From: Panorpa germanica
Taxonomy: Eukaryota; Arthropoda; Insecta; Mecoptera; Panorpidae
Direction: 5' to 3'
Assembly: GCA_963678705.1 (NCBI GenBank)
Contig: OY783220.1
Span: forward strand, 1,261,001-1,325,000
Length of the DNA stretch: 64,000 bases
The notes under the pieces were generated by a model. The model was not told where the DNA came from and searched no databases. It saw nothing but the letters and a program-made list of their open reading frames with translations. Positions 60,251 to 64,000 of the stretch are shown here, in pieces. Positions within the stretch are counted from its first letter, which is position 1, and each line of letters opens with the position of its first letter. Both the position numbers and the translations under genes were made by a program.

Positions 60251-61050
60251 TAGTGGTCAGTAGACTAGTGGTATTTTATAAAACCCTATATTTATTTAAT
60301 TTAGTCTCTTATACTGGCCGCACATAAAATGGGGATTGGTTAGTTTCCCCCGGTGGTTCTAGTCTGCGGACGACTAGCTTTTAGACTATAGTACTAGTCA
60401 CTGATTGTCAAATTGTGGTACCTGTTTCTCACTACACGGCTGTTATTCTCTTCTAAATTTCAACTTTAAATATTAAATCGTTTCAACAAATCGATAAAAT
60501 GGTTTCCATTTCTAAATTTTCCTAATTCTTTGTTTTATTAATTATTAGTTTTTTAGGGTATTCCTAAAAACTGTTTTTCATATATATACTAAACTATGTC
60601 TTCATGTCTTTATTTATACTCTATCTAATTATCAATTAATATGCATATTAATTGAGACATGAATAACTTCATGTGCAATTTCTTTTTTTTAATTTAGAAT
60701 TTTAGGCGATTTCAATATTAAGGTATTCGTTTTTCCTTGTGAGCCTTGTATGAATTTTTTTAGTTTATTAAAATCCATTATGTATTTCTTTGGGTGCTCA
60801 TTCATTCTCTTTTTTCATTTTCTTTTTGACAAATTAAATACACATAGATTACCACTATATTTTAATTTTATCGAATTCTTAAGAAATGAAAGTTTATGGC
60901 CAAACTACCTTAAATACTAACTGTGTTTAGCGATACCAACTTAATCTTATATACAGCTAAAAGTCGCTTCGCCATATTTTTGAAAATAGTATTTAGTTTG
61001 TTTTAATACTTGTCCAATAAGGAATAGATTTGTATAGTTCAAATTACGAG
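60251..61050. other. No gene supported
   Basis: AT-rich intergenic sequence, no frames or repeats of note. Confidence 0.5.
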
Positions 61051-61232
61051 AGTTCGGCGGCGACTCATACTTAAAACAAGTTGTGGGGTATAAACTGCCG
61101 ATATAACTAAAAAGCACTGACTCATTTATTTTTCTATAATGTATATAAAAACGAATAAGATAAAATTCATTATCGTATTATAGATTTATACCGCTCTTAT
61201 AAACTCTTTTAAGTATAAGTCGCCGCCGAACT
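61051..61232. mobile_element. MITE, 182 bp
   Basis: The 26-bp arms AGTTCGGCGGCGACTCATAC (61051-61070 and on) and its inverse ending CGCCGCCGAACT (61221-61232) differ at one base. AT-rich core, no coding. Target duplication not clear. It ends 90 bases downstream of the H1-like gene's stop codon. Confidence 0.75.
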
Positions 61233-61321
61233 ATCATGATTTTGACTATATATAGTAATAAAGCTTAGCTGAATGCCACTGATGACTTACTTAGGACCGT
61301 ATCGGTTTACACTGCCGCTAC

Positions 61322-61741
61322 TTACCGATTTGCACTAAATCTCGGCAGAAGTGGACGTTTCCTCGACTTACGGGATCGACGCTTGCTTCTTGATCTTGCC
61401 TTCACAGCCCTTTTTCCAGAAGATCGTCGTCTTGTTCTCGATTTGGAACGTTTTCCCCCTTTTCTATATCCGGGATACCAGCATACTTTTTTTACATTAG
61501 GTTTACCAACTTTAGTATTAATTAATACATATAGCCCTGCAGATGTTTTACGGATTATCCCCATATTAACTGCTCTCTTTAAGGCCCGTTTTACTTTGTT
61601 CTTAATGTAATCGAAATCTGAATTATAAGTTGATGCTATGTACTTGCAGATGTCCCTTCCTTTAGAACCATCTGATTCCTTCAGGTGCTTCAGAGCATCC
61701 ACTACAATTCCCACGGATCTGCTGCTGGTGTTGTTATCCAT
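61322..61741 (-). CDS. Linker-histone (H1)-like, Arg/Ser/Lys-rich nuclear protein
   Basis: A single-exon frame of 139 residues. Residues 8-77 form a winged-helix H15-type domain: VGIVVDALKHLKESDGSKG, DICKYI, VKRALKRAVNMGIIRKTSAG and LYVL. From about 92 the tail is strongly basic with SKSRTRRRSSGKR and RSRSKRRSRKSRKR, ending PLLPRFSANR. It would bind nucleosomal linker DNA. It is shorter than somatic insect H1 (about 200-250 residues), has a very short N-tail, and is Arg- rather than Lys/Ala-rich. That recalls sperm-specific H1 or protamine-like proteins (inference). The ATG context GAAACAAAATGG is good. A weak TTATTTATAG lies about 90 bases upstream. Intronless, as histone genes are; it stands alone, not in a histone cluster. 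Confidence 0.85.
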   Translation of the reverse strand: MDNNTSSRSVGIVVDALKHLKESDGSKGRDICKYIASTYNSDFDYIKNKVKRALKRAVNMGIIRKTSAGLYVLINTKVGKPNVKKVCWYPGYRKGGKRSKSRTRRRSSGKRAVKARSRSKRRSRKSRKRPLLPRFSANR

Positions 61742-62952
61742 TTTGTTTCAATATTCACAATAGATTTTAAAAAATTTAATGATCATGACAACTGAAAAAT
61801 TTTGAACCCTACCTTTACATGCTTTCTATAAATAAGGTGGTGCAAAGATATGCAACTGTTTCATACCATTGAATTTATTATTTTGTTTTAGACAGGCTAA
61901 TAGTGTTTTTGTTTTTAAACAAGCTTACCACGATTTTTCAGGGAATGGATTTTGATTTTTGGATTTAGATAATTTTTTTACGTTTTAATTTTTTTAAATA
62001 TTTAAATGATGGCAGTATAATAAATATATCAAATGAATTTCACTTTTGCCGCGTGATATAGCCATGCATGTATGCATAAGACGTCACAGAATAAATAAGT
62101 AATCGAGATTATTTGTCGTTTTTCACTACCGTCGTAACATAATACTTGATGAAAAACACACGCCAGCTATTAGTAGTAAATGACGTATTACGTAATAATT
62201 AATTGTGAATGTTTCCTAAAATATAAGGAGTTAGATTAAATATTATTAGGTACGGACGTTGGATATTTTGAATTTAAGTATGGTTGATGTATAGAGTTGA
62301 GGTAAATGGTACAGTTCTTTATATTGGGATTTATTTCTCTCCATCTGAATAAATTTTGATGTATAGTTCTATTCAGTTATGACTTTTAAAAAGGGAGATA
62401 TTTATTTAATAAATGGTTATTGCAAAAGGAACTAGTAATGAGTTAATATAACAAACAAGTGCACAATAACTATTTTAACTCAGACAACAATAGCTTCTAA
62501 GGTATTTGACATATAGATACGAATGGAGTATTGCTTTGTAGAACTGGAAAACTTTCAATAAAAGACAAAGCAAATTTACTTAAGAACTAAGAACTAATTA
62601 AGACTAGATAAACTCCAAAAATCGAACATTTTTATAATGTTCTTTCAGATATTACTATAAAAAGGAAAATTAGTTTTATCATTAGCAGTAGTTTTATCAT
62701 TTCTTTAATTAATCAATAACATTTTTTGGGTCTGTTTAAAAAATTAAAATGATCTACTGCTAATCGATAGGGGTTTGGTATGAACACATATGGGGTGTTT
62801 TGGTCAATGAGATTTGCCCACTTAAGTTATTATTACTATTATATCAAACACCCTCTACAAATTTTATATGCAACGAGATCCAAGATATATATTATACATT
62901 ATTCATTAAATTTTTTCTTCGCTTTTGAAACATAAACTTTTTCTCGCCAGTT
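61742..62952. other. Upstream of the H1-like gene; nothing else recognised
   Basis: AT-rich sequence. No ORF or inverted repeat could be supported. Confidence 0.5.
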
Positions 62953-63676
62953 AATCAGAGCTTGTGTCCTATGTCTTAATTTCTATAAAATTGTACTATA
63001 TATTGATAAAGTGGGTTACTAGAACCTCAAATGTCCAATTATTTTTTAATAACTCTTTATATGTTGGGAGATATTAACAAATAAAAAAGTAATTTGTCTG
63101 CTAAATTATTAAAGGGATTTAACGTTGTAGAACATTCCAAGACATGTGACCTCACGATCGCTAAGTTGGAATCTCTTTCATACGACAGAGCGTAAAATAG
63201 TTAGCATATTGAAGATAGAACTCTGATAAGTTTACAGGTTACCAACCTTACAGGTCATAAATCGCTACGCATAAACAAAGTTATTTTGACAGATTTTGAA
63301 TTAACTGTATTGAAAATTTCAATTGTTAAGTTATGTTTAATATTATTTCTGCCATAACAGGGTTAAATAAAATAAAAACTTATTATTCTTTGCTAACTAA
63401 CACATGAGTACTATATATGCAGGATTACCAACAGGTACAAAACATTACCACAGCATTGACCTAATCAACAAATAATTGACCTATCCTACTACATGTTACG
63501 TCATAAATATGGCCAACATCTGTAGCTCTAAAACTACATTTCAAATTTTTAATTGCTATATCTCCGTCAGCATTTAGATATTAAATACAATAAAAACGCC
63601 GATATACATTTATTAACATCAATTTCAATCAACAATTGAAAAATCGACCACTAAAAAATGAGTACACAAACTCATT
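62953..63676. repeat. R660 element, copy 3
   Basis: It carries the same body as 49779-50390 (GATAAAGTGGGTTACTAGAA near 63005, GGTTAAATAAAATAAAAACT near 63363) between AGAGCTTGTGTCCTATG and ATGAGTACACAAACTCATT. Its terminal repeats are the most diverged of the three. Non-coding. Confidence 0.7.
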
Positions 63677-64000
63677 ACACCACCTTTTAAAATAGGTTTG
63701 AATCATGACTTTATTTCTTTAAAACTGTACATATTAATAAAGTTAAGTTACCTGAATGTCAGTCTCAAATGTCCATTTATTTTAAAATAAGTGGGTCTTA
63801 CTTTTTAATTATGCTAGTTACTTTAAATAAACGATTTAGTATAGACCCAAACCTTTTTTACACGGTAGAGATGTTCCAACAAAAATCACGTAAACATAAC
63901 GTGTAAAGAAAATCATATTATATATATAGATTCTCACTTTTGACGCATTCTGCCCAAATTGTTCATACCAGTTCATACATATTCATAGTATTCATTGTTT

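Overview
The window looks like an AT-rich insect (or at least arthropod) genome segment. It has spliced genes with GT..AG introns and the usual insect transposon mix: mariner, jockey-, I- and R1-type LINEs, Helitrons, and MITEs of the hAT and TTAA types. There are no operons, CRISPR arrays or bacterial genes, and I saw no tRNA or rRNA. The order of insect cannot be fixed from this sequence alone.

Two host loci frame the window. The main one is 4-hydroxyphenylpyruvate dioxygenase (HPD/HPPD, tyrosine breakdown), on the minus strand and present twice. The right copy is complete: 11 exons from 51879 down to 43779, 381 residues, with the iron-binding triad at His183, His266 and Glu349, a first exon that codes only for the start Met, and a TATA box 98 bases upstream of the ATG. 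The left copy (912-7163) has exons 2-8 open and correctly spliced, but exon 1 and exons 9-11 are not found in the window. The second locus is a single-exon linker-histone (H1)-like gene with an Arg/Ser-rich tail (61322-61741). A possible last exon of an unknown gene lies at 59665-60001.

Between the HPD copies (about 7.6-42.6 kb) is a transposon nest that can be unpacked from target-site duplications (TSDs). A microsatellite at 11.7-11.95 / 35.3 kb took an I-type LINE fragment. Its left TSD was then hit by an R1-clade LINE (11954-34438, 14-bp TSD). The R1 was split by an I-type LINE (12769-32102, 13-bp TSD). The leader of that LINE holds a jockey-clade LINE (22749-27200, 9-bp TSD) and a 9.8-kb head-to-tail array of non-autonomous Helitrons made of alternating A and B units. 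To the left is an ORF1-only LINE (8684-10460) inside a Helitron 5' end, and a textbook short Helitron (7641-7978). To the right are a decayed second copy of the I-type LINE (35366-39730) and a broken THAP-domain DNA transposon (40647-42088).

Introns of the left HPD copy hold two mariner elements with different internal deletions and two further inverted-repeat elements, none of them present in the right copy. The right copy has a LINE fragment in its intron 9. A 0.6-0.9 kb inverted-repeat family (copies at 42.6, 49.8 and 63 kb) surrounds the right copy. The right flank (52-64 kb) also carries a 260-bp tandem duplication, a TTAA-flanked MITE inside a LINE remnant, and two small foldback elements. 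I did not find a new multi-gene system. The most informative items are the HPD duplication with its missing ends, the dated transposon nest, and the Helitron dimer array.
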